A DNA stretch of 64,000 nucleotides from Cellulomonas sp. RIT-PI-Y (GCF_025642745.1 NZ_JANZKP010000012.1:1-64000), one strand, 5' to 3'. Positions 11,361 through 20,531 are shown, counted from the stretch's first letter. Numbers and translations: made by a program. Notes: a model not told the origin generated them from the letters alone.

Positions 11361-12262
11361 CACAGCTCCTGTGCGAAGTTGCTCTGCAGCCGCGCGAAGG
11401 TGCGCTGGCACAGCCAGAGGAGGACGAGACCGATCGCCAGGACGATGCCCAACCGGGTCCCGAGGTGGGTGGGGATGGGCTCGCCGTCGCCGGACACCCA
11501 GAACGCCTTCTGGAAGCCCATCACGGCCAGGGTCATCGGGTTGCCGAGATAGATGTCGGCCACCACACCGCTGACGTGCCCGGCGACCTGCTTCCACGCG
11601 TAGACGATCGGCGAGGCCCAGAACAGGATCATGATGATGACGTCGATCAGGTACTGCACGTCGCGCAGGTACACGTTGACCGCGGACAGCAGCAGCGCGA
11701 GGGCGGTCGAGTAGACCAGCACCACCGCGAGCGCCAGGGGGAAGTAGAGCCAGCGCTCCCCGGTCGGGAACTTGCCCGCCACGACGGTGGCGGACAGCAG
11801 GATGAGCATCTGGATGCCGAAGTTGAACAGGGAGGATCCGACCACGCTGAGCGGGAAGACCTCGCGGGGAAGGTAGACCTTCTTGATCAGTCCGGAGTTC
11901 GCCACGATCGAACCGGTGCCGCCGAGCACGACCTCGCTGAACAGGCCCCAGGCGGTCAGACCGGTGTAGATGAAGATCGCGAAGTCCGGCACCGAGCGGG
12001 CCGCCCCCAGGAACTTGCCGAGCGCGATGTAGTAGATGAGCAGCATCGCCAGCGGGCGGGCCAGGCTCCAGAAGAAGCCGAGCGCGCTGTCCTTGTAGCG
12101 TGCCTTGAGCTCACGGCGGACCAGGGACCCGAGCAGTTCGCGGTGGGCCAGGATGTCCTTCAGCGAGGACAAGGTCCCGCGTGCGAATCCGGGGCGGGGA
12201 CCCGCGATCCGCATCGGCTCCTGGGCGAGTGCCGCTGCACGGGAGGTGGCAATGTCCGTCAT
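11360..12262 (-). CDS. wzm: Polysaccharide ABC exporter permease
   Basis: 300 residues, ABC-2 type permease of the Wzm/TagG kind. A cytoplasmic N-terminus leads into LVRRELKARYKDSALGFFWSLARP, a landmark of the family. About six membrane helices follow (for example LLIYYIALG, LLSATVVAG, LVYSTALALLLSAV, IIMILFWASPIVY and IVLAIGLVLLWL). The start was chosen at MTDIATS, which has a GAGGGAAG ribosome-binding site; the upstream extension has none. It is the first gene of wzm-wzt-wsaF-like-GT4 and is divergent from the 12436 gene. Confidence 0.94.
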   Translation of the reverse strand: MTDIATSRAAALAQEPMRIAGPRPGFARGTLSSLKDILAHRELLGSLVRRELKARYKDSALGFFWSLARPLAMLLIYYIALGKFLGAARSVPDFAIFIYTGLTAWGLFSEVVLGGTGSIVANSGLIKKVYLPREVFPLSVVGSSLFNFGIQMLILLSATVVAGKFPTGERWLYFPLALAVVLVYSTALALLLSAVNVYLRDVQYLIDVIIMILFWASPIVYAWKQVAGHVSGVVADIYLGNPMTLAVMGFQKAFWVSGDGEPIPTHLGTRLGIVLAIGLVLLWLCQRTFARLQSNFAQEL

Positions 12263-12345
12263 CTGGTCTTCCCTCGGGTTCGAGCCCGGGAGACCGGGCA
12301 CGCAGTGGAACACAGTACCCGGGCGGTGTGGAGAGCTCGTGCACG

Positions 12346-12356
12346 CGTGTAATTTG
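12346..12356 (+). promoter_or_regulatory. AT-rich CGTGTAATTTG element in a divergent promoter gap
   Basis: The 173-bp gap between wzm and the 12436 gene holds CGTGTAATTTG, the same 11-mer that forms the -10 region of the whiB promoter (44867-44877). No convincing -35 lies 17 bp upstream, so it may be a weak or activator-dependent promoter. On the minus strand, TACTGT (12317 to 12312) could serve wzm. Confidence 0.45.
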
Positions 12357-12435
12357 TCCTCACGACGCCGTCGGACGACCCGGTCCACCCGCATCACCAG
12401 GGCGTCTTCGTTCCACAGCCGCCAGAGGAACACCG

Positions 12436-13872
12436 ATGCCACCTGTCCACCGCAGGGTTCTCTTCTGGGCCTGCGCGGCCCTGGTCGCGGGCGGCATCGC
12501 GCTGGCCGCGGTCGTCCCGCCGTACGCGCTCGGCGACGAGACCGCGCACCTCGACTACGCGTACCAGGTCTGGCACGGGGCGCTGCCCGAGTTCTCGGCC
12601 GGACTCGTGCTGGATCCCGGACAGGGCGTGGTCCCGGCCGTGCAGTGGGTCGCGCAGCACCCGCCCCTGACCTATCTCGTGCTGGCGCCGGTGGTCGGAC
12701 CTCTGGTCGACGCGGGCCATCCTCTGCTCGCCGCGTATGCGGGCCGAGCCGTGACGCTCGCGATGGCACTGGCGACGGTGGCCGCCAGCGGATGGGCCGC
12801 TCGGTGGCTCACGGGGCGATGGGGCCGGGTGGCGCTGCTGGTCCCGGTGCTGGCAGCCGCCAACACCTGGGTCCTTCGGCTGGGCGGAGCGGTCTACAAC
12901 GACGTGCTGCTGATGCTGGTGGTCACCGTGCTGTTCGGCATGACCGGCCGCTGGGTGCGGGTCGGACGTGGCGGCACCTGGAGCTCGCTCGCCTGGTGCG
13001 CGGCGGTGGCCGCCGCGGCGGCCACCCGGCTCAGCGGAGTGCCGCTGGCTCTGCTGTGCGTGGCGACGGTGGCGGCGTCGCTGCTGGTCCGCCGGTCCCG
13101 AAACGCCGGAGATTGGCTGTGGGGCGTCCTGCTGCCCCCGCTCGCGATGATCGCCGGGAGCGGGTGGTTCTACTGGCGCAACCGGGAGCTGACCGGATCG
13201 ATCACCGGGGCGCAGCCGGAATGGGCGGCCGAGCATCTCGAGCGGGTCACCCGGACGGTGCCCGAGGTGATCGTCGACCCGGGGTTCTGGCGGCTGTCCG
13301 CCCGGCTGTTCGCCCAGTCGCCCGCGCCGCTGGGTGACGTGCTCAACCTCGTCCTCTTCCTGGTGCCCGCGGCGCTGGGGGTGGTGGCCGGGATCCGCGC
13401 GGTGCGACGACGGCGATCACGTGCGGACGATCTGCTGGTGCTCGGCCTGTGCGTGGCGGCCGCTGCCGGGATCACGCTGCAACAGCTGATGTACGTCGCC
13501 GTGGGCGGCGGCGCGATGGCACGCTACTTCACCGTGCTGCTGCCCGCGGCGCTGGTCGCGGTCGCTGTGGGGATGAGCCGGCCACTGTCCGCCCGGGTGC
13601 GAGCGGTCGTGATGCTGAGCTGGGTGCTGGTCCACCTGATCGACCTGGCGTGGGACCTGGACGCCGTGCTGGACCGGTTCGGCGGGCGGTCCGGGCCGCT
13701 GCCCACGGTGCCCGACCCGGTGGTGTGGGTGGCCTTCGCGGCGCATGCACTGCTGCTGCTCGCCGCGTGCGCGGCAGCCTCGCTCGGTCGGTCCGAGGCC
13801 GGCCGCACCGGCGTCGACCCGGTCTCGCCGGCCCGGCCCCGGCATCTGGCCACGAGCCCGAGCCCGGCCTGA
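12436..13872 (+). CDS. Polytopic membrane protein, GT-C/DUF2142-like
   Basis: 478 residues starting at ATG 12436 behind AGAGGA. The upstream extension runs through the promoter gap and was rejected. The first helix is about 7-27. It is followed by the loop motif GDETAHLDYAYQ, an acidic pair with His that is characteristic of GT-C transferases and DUF2142-type proteins in teichoic or O-antigen modification clusters. Nine or ten more helices follow (for example VALLVPVLAAANTWV and VLNLVLFLVPAALGVVAGI), then a Pro-rich tail. The likely role is transfer of a sugar from a polyprenyl-phosphate carrier outside the cell. The substrate is unknown. Confidence 0.78.
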   Translation: MPPVHRRVLFWACAALVAGGIALAAVVPPYALGDETAHLDYAYQVWHGALPEFSAGLVLDPGQGVVPAVQWVAQHPPLTYLVLAPVVGPLVDAGHPLLAAYAGRAVTLAMALATVAASGWAARWLTGRWGRVALLVPVLAAANTWVLRLGGAVYNDVLLMLVVTVLFGMTGRWVRVGRGGTWSSLAWCAAVAAAAATRLSGVPLALLCVATVAASLLVRRSRNAGDWLWGVLLPPLAMIAGSGWFYWRNRELTGSITGAQPEWAAEHLERVTRTVPEVIVDPGFWRLSARLFAQSPAPLGDVLNLVLFLVPAALGVVAGIRAVRRRRSRADDLLVLGLCVAAAAGITLQQLMYVAVGGGAMARYFTVLLPAALVAVAVGMSRPLSARVRAVVMLSWVLVHLIDLAWDLDAVLDRFGGRSGPLPTVPDPVVWVAFAAHALLLLAACAAASLGRSEAGRTGVDPVSPARPRHLATSPSPA

Positions 13873-13889
13873 GCCACGGGTGGCCGGGG

Positions 13890-13895
13890 TACTGT
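13890..13895 (+). promoter_or_regulatory. Candidate -10 box TACTGT for the 13963 gene
   Basis: TACTGT lies 67 bp before the GTG start, in the 90-bp gap after the previous gene. No -35 was recognised. Confidence 0.4.
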
Positions 13896-13962
13896 GGGCC
13901 GTCGCCCGCGCCCGGCCGCGGCAGGGCATGCACGCGCCCGTGAACGCACAGCAGGAGGATGA

Positions 13963-16455
13963 GTGAGCCCGAGCGAGACGCGCCCCGGTGTGGTGTCGGT
14001 GGTGTTGGTGAACTATCGCGGAGCCGAGGACACCATCACCTGCTTGCGGGAGTTCGACCGGGTCGACTGGCCGGCCGACCGCCTCGAGCTGATCGTCGTG
14101 GACAACGACTCCGGTGACGGCAGCGCCGAGCGGATCCGTACCGCCGTCCCCACGGCCGTCGTGATCGAGACCGGGGCGAACCTCGGCTTCGCCGGGGGGT
14201 GCAACGCGGGTGTGGCCGCCGCTACCGGCGAGTGGGTCGCGTTCCTCAACAACGACGCACGCCCTGGGGAGCAGTGGATCGCCGCCGCGGTGGCGGCACT
14301 CGGGTCGGACCCCAGCATCGGCGCTGTCGCCAGCAAGGTGCTGGACTGGGACGGGCAGCTGATCGACTACGCGGACGGCTCGCTGACCTGGTACGGCGCC
14401 GGGTACAAGCGCGAGGCGGAGAAGCCGGACGGCCCCGAGTACGACGTCGCGAAGGACGTCCTGTTCGGGACCGGCGCCGCGATGTTCATGCCCGCGGCGC
14501 TGTACCGCACCCTCGGTGGGTTCGACGAGCGCTTCTTCATGTTCTACGAGGACGTCGACCTCGGCTGGCGGCTGAACCTGCTGGGCTACCGGGTGCGGTA
14601 CGTGCCGGAATCGGTGGCCTTCCACAAGCACCACGTGACGATGAAGAAGTTCGGCAACTTCCGCGAGGCCTATCTGCTCGAGCGGAACGCGCTCTTGTCC
14701 ATGTACAAGAACCTGGACGACGAGTCGCTGGCCAAGGCGTTGCCGGCCGCACTGGCGCTCGCGGTCCGTCGGTCGCTGGCCCGCGCGGGGGTGGACGCCT
14801 CCACCCTGGACCTGCAGCGTTCGCCGGGGAACGACGACGTCGGGACCCTGGAACTGCCGAAGATGGCGCTGACCGGTGTGTACGCGATCGACTACCTGGT
14901 CGACCAGTTCCCCGAGATCGCCCGCGACCGCGCCGCTCTGCAGGCTGCCCGCCGCCGCAGCGATCGCGAGCTGTTCCCGTTGTTCCGGCACGCGATCGAG
15001 CCGGCCTACGCGTTCGACGGGTACAACGAGGCGCACGACGCCCTGGTGCAGGCCTTCGGCATCGACCAGCACTTCGTGTCGCAGCACCGGGTGCTGGTGG
15101 TCACCGGCGAGCCGCTCCTGGAGCGGATGGCCGGACCGGCGATCCGCGCCTGGGAGATCGCCCGTGCGCTCGCGCCGGAACACGCCGTCCGGCTGGTGTC
15201 CACCGCCGGTGCCAAGACCAGCTCGGACGAGTTCGAGGTGGTGTACGCCACCGGTCGCGACCTGCGTGCGCAGACCGACTGGGCGGACGTGATCATCTTC
15301 CAGGGCTTCCTGCTGGAGGGGGCGCCGTGGCTCAAGGACAGCTCGAAGATCCTGGTCGCGGATGTCTACGACCCGATGCACCTGGAGCAGCTCGAGCAGG
15401 CCAAGGACCTGGGTGAGGCAGGCCGGGCGCACTCGATCCGTGAGACCACCCGGATCCTGAACGAGCAGCTGCACCGGGCCGACTACGTGCTCTGCGCCTC
15501 GGACAAGCAGCGCGACTTCTGGTTGGGCCAGCTGGCCGGCCAGGGCCGGATCAACGGCCCGGTCTACGACCAGGACGCCAGCCTGGACTCGTTGATCGGA
15601 GTGGTGCCGTTCGGCATCGCCGACCAGGCGCCGGTCCAGCGTCGTCACGCGATCAAGGGCGTGGTGCCCGGCATCGGGGCGGACGACAAGGTGATCATCT
15701 GGGGTGGTGGGGTCTACAACTGGTTCGATCCGCTGACCCTGGTGCGCGCGGTCGATCGTCTGAAGGAGCGGCACCCCGACGTCAAGCTCTACTTCCTCGG
15801 TCTGAAGCACCCCAACCCGGGAGTGCCGGACATGCGGATCGCGTGGGAGCTCCGCCAGCTCTCCGACCAGCTCGGTCTGACCGATCGGCACGTGTTCTTC
15901 AACTCCGGCTGGGTTCCCTACGCCGAGCGCGCCGACTACCTGCTGGACGCGGACCTCGGGGTCTCGACGCATTTCCATCACGTCGAGACCGCGTTCAGCT
16001 TCCGCACCCGGATCCTGGACTACCTGTGGGCCTCGCTGCCGATCGTCGCCACCAGCGGCGACACCTTCGGCACCCTGATCGCGGAGCACGGCCTGGGCGC
16101 CACGGTCCCGCCGGAGGACGTCGACGCGCTGGAACAGGCCCTGGAGACCTATCTCTACGACGACGCGGCGGTGTCCGAGGCACGGACCAACGTGCGCGCC
16201 TTCGCCGAGGACTACCGGTGGTCGAAGGTGCTGGCACCGCTGGTCGAGTTCTGCCGGTTCCCGCGGCGGGCGGCGGACCTCCAGTACGTGTTGCCCGCTC
16301 CCGACGCGGTCGCTCATCCCTTCGAGCGCCCGCGCGGTCTGCGGAGCGACCTCGCGTTGGCGCGCGAGTACCTCGCCGCGGGAGGGCTGAAGGAGGTCGG
16401 CCGGCGCGCATCCGGGCGGATCCGCCGGTTGACGGGCCGGGCGACGCAGGCCTGA
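13963..16455 (+). CDS. Fused GT2-GT4 glycosyltransferase
   Basis: 830 residues with a GTG start behind the strong CAGGAGGAT. Residues 1-270 form a GT2 domain: VSVVLVNYRG, DNDSGDGSAE, GFAGGCNAG, NNDARPG and the FMFYEDVDLGWRL signature of rhamnosyltransferase-like GT2 enzymes. After a helical linker, residues 370-760 form a GT-B fold of the GT4 kind with VADVYDPMH, IIWGGGVYNWFDP, FLGLKHPNPGVP and a C-terminal helix. Two active sites in one chain suggest two successive additions to the same acceptor. The GT4 half lacks the usual EGFG tetrad and instead has SFRTRILDYLW, as in several actinobacterial wall transferases. Confidence 0.88.
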   Translation: MSPSETRPGVVSVVLVNYRGAEDTITCLREFDRVDWPADRLELIVVDNDSGDGSAERIRTAVPTAVVIETGANLGFAGGCNAGVAAATGEWVAFLNNDARPGEQWIAAAVAALGSDPSIGAVASKVLDWDGQLIDYADGSLTWYGAGYKREAEKPDGPEYDVAKDVLFGTGAAMFMPAALYRTLGGFDERFFMFYEDVDLGWRLNLLGYRVRYVPESVAFHKHHVTMKKFGNFREAYLLERNALLSMYKNLDDESLAKALPAALALAVRRSLARAGVDASTLDLQRSPGNDDVGTLELPKMALTGVYAIDYLVDQFPEIARDRAALQAARRRSDRELFPLFRHAIEPAYAFDGYNEAHDALVQAFGIDQHFVSQHRVLVVTGEPLLERMAGPAIRAWEIARALAPEHAVRLVSTAGAKTSSDEFEVVYATGRDLRAQTDWADVIIFQGFLLEGAPWLKDSSKILVADVYDPMHLEQLEQAKDLGEAGRAHSIRETTRILNEQLHRADYVLCASDKQRDFWLGQLAGQGRINGPVYDQDASLDSLIGVVPFGIADQAPVQRRHAIKGVVPGIGADDKVIIWGGGVYNWFDPLTLVRAVDRLKERHPDVKLYFLGLKHPNPGVPDMRIAWELRQLSDQLGLTDRHVFFNSGWVPYAERADYLLDADLGVSTHFHHVETAFSFRTRILDYLWASLPIVATSGDTFGTLIAEHGLGATVPPEDVDALEQALETYLYDDAAVSEARTNVRAFAEDYRWSKVLAPLVEFCRFPRRAADLQYVLPAPDAVAHPFERPRGLRSDLALAREYLAAGGLKEVGRRASGRIRRLTGRATQA

Positions 16456-16468
16456 CCGGGGACGCCGG

Positions 16469-16474
16469 TAGGCT
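16469..16474 (+). promoter_or_regulatory. Candidate -10 box TAGGCT
   Basis: TAGGCT lies 50 bp before the ATG of the 16525 gene, just past the preceding stop. No matching -35 was seen. Confidence 0.35.
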
Positions 16475-16524
16475 CTGCTCGCGGCATCCGGTCGTTGCGC
16501 TGTGAACCCAGACGTTGGAGTGGC

Positions 16525-17481
16525 ATGAAGGTCGTCGTCCAGATCCCTTGTCTGAACGAGGAGGAGACCCTGCCGGCGGTGCTCGCGAGCATCCCGCGGG
16601 AGATCGAGGGGGTCGACGAGATCGACATCCTCGTGATCGACGACGGCTCGACCGATCGGACGGTCGAGGTGGCGCGCGAGCTCGGTGTGACCCACTTCGT
16701 GCGACACACCCGCAACATGGGGCTGGCCCGGTCGTTCCGGGACGGCGTGGAGTACGCCCTGGCCCACGGTGCCGACATCGTGGTGAACACCGACGGGGAC
16801 AACCAGTACCCGCAGAACAGGATCCCGGACCTGGTCCGTCCGATCCTCGAGCGGGCCGCGGAGATCGTGATCGCGGATCGGCAGACCGCGACGATCGCCC
16901 ATTTCTCGCCGTTCAAGAAGGTGATGCAGCGTGTGGGCAGTGCGGTCGTGAACAAGGCCGCCGACACCCGGCTGCCCGATGCGGCGAGTGGGTTCCGGGC
17001 CTACTCGAGGCAGGCGCTCTACCGACTCAACGTGGTGACGGAGTTCTCCTACTGCATGGAGACGATCATCCAGGCCGGTCACAAGCGCCTGCGGATCGTG
17101 TCCGTGCCGGTCACCACGAATGCCAAGACCCGTGAGTCCCGGCTGTTCACCAACATGTTCCAGCACATGCGCAAGTCCGGTTCGGCGATCGTGCGCAGCT
17201 ACCTGATGTTCAAGCCGACGGTCGTCTTCGCCCTGCTGGCGGCGTTCTTCAGTCTGCTCGCGCTGATCCCGGCGGTGCGGTTCCTGGTGGTCTTCCTGGC
17301 GCGAGGCGACAACGCCGGGAACGTCCAGTCCCTGATCTTCGCGGCGATCATGGCGGTGGCCGCGCTGCTGTCCATGGCACTGGGCGTGATCTCCGACCTG
17401 CTGCGGACCAACCGGGTGCTGCTGGAGGAACAGCTGGAACGGCTCAAGGAGATCCAGTACGGGCGAGCGGCCCGGGACTGA
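16525..17481 (+). CDS. Polyprenyl-phosphate sugar synthase-like GT2 with two C-terminal helices
   Basis: 318 residues. The GT2 catalytic domain has QIPCLNEEETLP (6-17), IDDGSTDRT and NTDGDNQYP with the DGD metal site. Then come SGFRAYSRQA and two C-terminal transmembrane hairpins (FALLAAFFSLLALIPAVRF and IFAAIMAVAALLSMAL). The layout is that of GtrB/DPM1-like enzymes that load a sugar onto undecaprenyl phosphate for use by GT-C transferases. It probably feeds one of the four GT-C proteins nearby. The start at MKVVVQ follows a GGAG ribosome-binding site. It converges with the next gene, with only four bases between the stops. Confidence 0.85.
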   Translation: MKVVVQIPCLNEEETLPAVLASIPREIEGVDEIDILVIDDGSTDRTVEVARELGVTHFVRHTRNMGLARSFRDGVEYALAHGADIVVNTDGDNQYPQNRIPDLVRPILERAAEIVIADRQTATIAHFSPFKKVMQRVGSAVVNKAADTRLPDAASGFRAYSRQALYRLNVVTEFSYCMETIIQAGHKRLRIVSVPVTTNAKTRESRLFTNMFQHMRKSGSAIVRSYLMFKPTVVFALLAAFFSLLALIPAVRFLVVFLARGDNAGNVQSLIFAAIMAVAALLSMALGVISDLLRTNRVLLEEQLERLKEIQYGRAARD

Positions 17482-17489
17482 GGCCTCAG
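17478..17489. other. 12-bp palindrome holding both convergent stop codons
   Basis: CTGAGGCCTCAG is a perfect palindrome. It contains the TGA of the rightward gene (17479-17481) and, on the other strand, the TGA of the leftward gene (17488-17486). It is short for a terminator. Confidence 0.6.
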
Positions 17490-18496
17490 CTGCGCGGGTC
17501 GAGGGCCTCCCGCCGGCCACGAGCGGCGTGCGACCAGATCCGTCGTCGTTCACCGAGGGTGCGGGGCAGGCGGAGCAGGGCGTCGCGGATCCCGCGCGCA
17601 CGGGGGGCCGACTCGGCCCGGGGGCCACGCAGGATCGAACGGACCAGGCCCGCGGACTGCCGCAGCCACGAGGCCAGTACCAGAGCCGCCGGAGCGTGCC
17701 GTGTCACCACGGTCAGCGAGTTGCGGGTGTTCTGGTACCGGAACAACGGCGAGGAGGTGCCCGAGCTGGCCGAGTGCAGGTGTTCCACCTCCGCGGCGCG
17801 CTGGTAGCGGATGTCGTGCCCTGCGGCACGCAGTCGCCACGAGAGGTCCGTGTCCTCGTAGTAGAGGAACAGGCCGGGGTCGATCCCACCGACCGCCCGC
17901 ACCGCCGGCCAGCGCAGGGCGGCGGCACCGCCGCAGAACCCGAACACCTCCGGGGCGGCGTTCTCCTCCTCGGCCGGAGTCAGCCAGTCACGATCCGCTC
18001 CGGTTCCGTTGCGGGTGATCACGTTGCCGGTGGAGTTCACCAGCCGGACGCCGCCGGCCTCGTCCGGTTGCCACGGAGACCGGCCGTCCGGGGAGTCCGA
18101 CACCGGCCGGTCGGTGCGCCGATAGCGTCCCGCGAGCAGGATCCGGGCGGTCGTCGCGGCCAGCCGTCCCGGGGCGCGCAGCGGCTCGACCAGCGCTGCC
18201 AACGCACCGGGCAGCATCCGGGCGTCGTTGTTCAGCAGGACCGCGACGTCACCGTGGAAGTCGTCCAGACCGCGTGCCACCCCGCCGGCGAACCCGAGGT
18301 TGCGCTCGGCGCCGATCACCCGGACCTCGGGATAGTCCCGGGCGAGCAGCTCGACGGAGCCGTCGGTGGACGCGTTGTCCAGCACCACGATCTCCACCTC
18401 GGCATCCGGGATCTCCTGGGAGCGGATCGAGTCCAGGCAGGGGGGAAGCAGCGTGGCGGCCTGCCAGGTCACCACCAGGACACGGATCCGGATCAC
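17486..18496 (-). CDS. GT2 glycosyltransferase (rhamnosyltransferase-like)
   Basis: 336 residues from a GTG that overlaps the upstream stop (GTGA). GT2 motifs are RVLVVTWQAATLLPPC, LDNASTDGS, GFAGGVARG, NNDARMLPG, FCGGAAALRW and LFLYYEDTDLSWRL, the last being the signature of rhamnosyl- and galactofuranosyl-type transferases. It is the last gene of the rmlA-gmd-gmd2-GT4-GT2 unit. Acting as a cytoplasmic transferase that uses dTDP-L-rhamnose or a GDP-6-deoxysugar made by that unit is reasonable but unproven. Confidence 0.87.
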   Translation of the reverse strand: MIRIRVLVVTWQAATLLPPCLDSIRSQEIPDAEVEIVVLDNASTDGSVELLARDYPEVRVIGAERNLGFAGGVARGLDDFHGDVAVLLNNDARMLPGALAALVEPLRAPGRLAATTARILLAGRYRRTDRPVSDSPDGRSPWQPDEAGGVRLVNSTGNVITRNGTGADRDWLTPAEEENAAPEVFGFCGGAAALRWPAVRAVGGIDPGLFLYYEDTDLSWRLRAAGHDIRYQRAAEVEHLHSASSGTSSPLFRYQNTRNSLTVVTRHAPAALVLASWLRQSAGLVRSILRGPRAESAPRARGIRDALLRLPRTLGERRRIWSHAARGRREALDPRS

Positions 18497-19584
18497 GCGA
18501 CCTCCCGGTACGCGGCGAGGTGGCGCTTGGCTGCGACGGACCAGTCCGATCCGGCGGCCCGCTCGGCCGAGCGAGCGGACCAGAGGTCGTGCTCCGGCCC
18601 GGCGGCGCGCAGGATCGCGTCGGCCAGGGCGTCCGGGTCCCGCGGATCGACCAGCAGCCCGGCGCCCTCGGTGAACTCGGCCATCGACGTGCCGGCCGAG
18701 GTCACCACGGGAGTGCCGTGCGCCATCGCCTCCAGCACGGGCATGCCGAAGCCCTCCCAGAGCGAGGGGAAGGCGAACACCCGCGCCGAGGCGTAGGCCG
18801 CATGCAGTTCGGCCAGGGTGAGGCGGCCGACGAGCCGCACCCGGTCGCGCAACGGCCCATCGTGCCATCGGGCCAGCTCCGCGCCGGATTCCCCCCAGCC
18901 CGCCGGGCCGGCCAGCACCAGGTCGAGCTCGCTGACGGCGGCGACCCGCTCGAAGGCGGCCAGCAGGACCGGGAGGTTCTTGCGCGGCTCGATCGTGCCG
19001 CACCAGAAGACGAACGGGCGCTCCAGGCGGAGCGCCCCGCGCACTGCGTGGACCTGTGCGTCCGAGAGCCGGGGGACCCGGACGCCGTGCGGGATCACCC
19101 GGATCCGGTCGGGGTCGAGGCCCTCCACCACGCAGTCGTCCGCGGTGGCGGCAGACGGGACGATGATCAGGTCTGCCTCGCGCCGGGTGATCTCCAGCGC
19201 CCGCCGGAAGTAGCGGTTCCCGCGGGCTGTGAAGTGGTCAGGCGTGCGCAGGAACGCCAGGTCGTGCACCGTGACCGCCAGCGGCCCGCGGGTCGGCGGC
19301 ACCGCCCACGTGGTGGCATGCACCAGATCGGCTCCGGCAGCGCCCCGCGGCACAGCCGGTCGGCGGAGCCGGCTCCAGCCCTCGTAGAGCGCGACGCGGG
19401 GCAGGGCGGAGGTCAGGACGGGAATCCGCAGGTCCTCCTCCGGCGCCCGGTGGTGGCCCCGGGCCGCGATCCCGACCACGGGCGTGCGGACCCGTAGGGC
19501 GGAGACCAACTCGCGGATGTAGGTGCCCGAGCCGCCCGGGGCGGGCTGCCACAGCTGCTCGACGGTCAGCGCGATCCGGGTCAT
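18493..19584 (-). CDS. GT4 glycosyltransferase
   Basis: 363 residues with a clear GT-B fold: N-terminal GGSGTYIRELVSAL, VHATTWAVPPTRGPL and VTVHDLAF; C-terminal FWCGTIEPRKNLPVLLAAF, RVFAFPSLWEGFGMPVLEAMAHG with the EGFG tetrad that binds the nucleotide sugar; and a final helix. The GTIEPRKN motif is common in mannosyl- and rhamnosyltransferases. The start overlaps the end of the upstream gmd paralogue (ATGA), and its own stop overlaps the next gene, so translation is coupled. Confidence 0.9.
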   Translation of the reverse strand: MTRIALTVEQLWQPAPGGSGTYIRELVSALRVRTPVVGIAARGHHRAPEEDLRIPVLTSALPRVALYEGWSRLRRPAVPRGAAGADLVHATTWAVPPTRGPLAVTVHDLAFLRTPDHFTARGNRYFRRALEITRREADLIIVPSAATADDCVVEGLDPDRIRVIPHGVRVPRLSDAQVHAVRGALRLERPFVFWCGTIEPRKNLPVLLAAFERVAAVSELDLVLAGPAGWGESGAELARWHDGPLRDRVRLVGRLTLAELHAAYASARVFAFPSLWEGFGMPVLEAMAHGTPVVTSAGTSMAEFTEGAGLLVDPRDPDALADAILRAAGPEHDLWSARSAERAAGSDWSVAAKRHLAAYREVA

Positions 19585-20531
19585 CGCAGCAGCTCCAGAT
19601 CGTGGTCGACCATCGCGGCCACGACAGCGTCGAAGTCGCGGGTCGGGGCCCACCCGAGCACGGTCCTCGCGAGGGTGGCGTCGCCGACCATCCGTGCGGC
19701 ATCGGCGGGGCGGGTGAACGCCGGGTCGCTGACCAGCCGCGATCCGGGGTCGGGCACCCCGGCCCGTCGCAGGGCGGCGACGGCGAAGTCGCGCACCGAA
19801 TGGAGCTCACCGGTGGCGACCACGGCGTCGATCGGCTCGTGGTGCCGGGCCAGCCGTACCAGGGCGTCGACGTAGTCCGGGGCCCAGCCCCAGTCCCGGC
19901 GGGCGTCGAGATTGCCGAGCGTGAGCATCCCCGCGCCCTCGGTGGCGATCCTGGCCGCGCCCTGGGTGATCTTGCGGGTGACGAAGGAGGAGGGGCGCCG
20001 CGGGGACTCGTGGTTGAACAGGATCCCCGCGGCGGCGTGCAGCCCACGGTCGCGGGCGATCCGCACCATGTGCTGGGCGTACGCCTTGGCCGCGCCGTAG
20101 GGGTTGACCGGCGCGATCGGGGTCGACTCGTCCTGGGGGGAGGTCGCCGGATCGCCGAAGATCTCGGCCGAGGAGGCGTGGACGAACCGCACCGGCGCAC
20201 CATGCGCCCGTTGCACCTCGAGGGCGGACTCCAGGAGCCGGGCCACGGCCACGCCGGACAGCAGAGCGGTCTGCTCGGGTTCCTGCCAGGACTGCGCCAC
20301 CGAGCTGATCCCGGCCAGGTGGTAGAGCTCGGTGGGCGCGACCTCGAGCACGAGGCGGCGCAGCCCGTCCAGGTCCGCCAGATCTCCGAGATGCGATCGG
20401 ACCCCCGGGACCGGCGGGGTCCGATCGCCGGACCTGACCAGACCGTGCACGGTGACGCCCTCCGACACCAGCCGTTCAGCCAGGTAACTGCCGTCCTGGC
20501 CGGTGACACCGGTGATCAGGGCGACGGTCAT
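19581..20531 (-). CDS. GDP-mannose 4,6-dehydratase paralogue (second copy; possibly GDP-6-deoxymannose reductase)
   Basis: 316 residues, extended SDR. GVTGQDGSYLAERL (8-21) binds NADP. SSAE (120-123) holds the Ser and Glu of the GMD active site, and Tyr145-xxx-Lys149 follows. It shares LFNHESPRR and LGNLDARRDWG with the upstream gmd but is more divergent, with a shorter substrate loop near 36-45. It directly follows gmd with a 4-bp overlap. It could be a second dehydratase or, as with RMD enzymes that descend from GMD, the reductase giving GDP-D-rhamnose. Both dehydratase residues being present argues against a simple reductase call. Confidence 0.82.
   Translation of the reverse strand: MTVALITGVTGQDGSYLAERLVSEGVTVHGLVRSGDRTPPVPGVRSHLGDLADLDGLRRLVLEVAPTELYHLAGISSVAQSWQEPEQTALLSGVAVARLLESALEVQRAHGAPVRFVHASSAEIFGDPATSPQDESTPIAPVNPYGAAKAYAQHMVRIARDRGLHAAAGILFNHESPRRPSSFVTRKITQGAARIATEGAGMLTLGNLDARRDWGWAPDYVDALVRLARHHEPIDAVVATGELHSVRDFAVAALRRAGVPDPGSRLVSDPAFTRPADAARMVGDATLARTVLGWAPTRDFDAVVAAMVDHDLELLR

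Noticed and set aside
13417-17628. Open frame of 1403 codons on the minus strand
   Set aside because: It is antisense to three well-supported genes (13963, 16525 and the end of 12436). Its translation is low-complexity Arg/Gly/Asp/His-rich with no domain, as expected for a shadow frame in GC-rich DNA.
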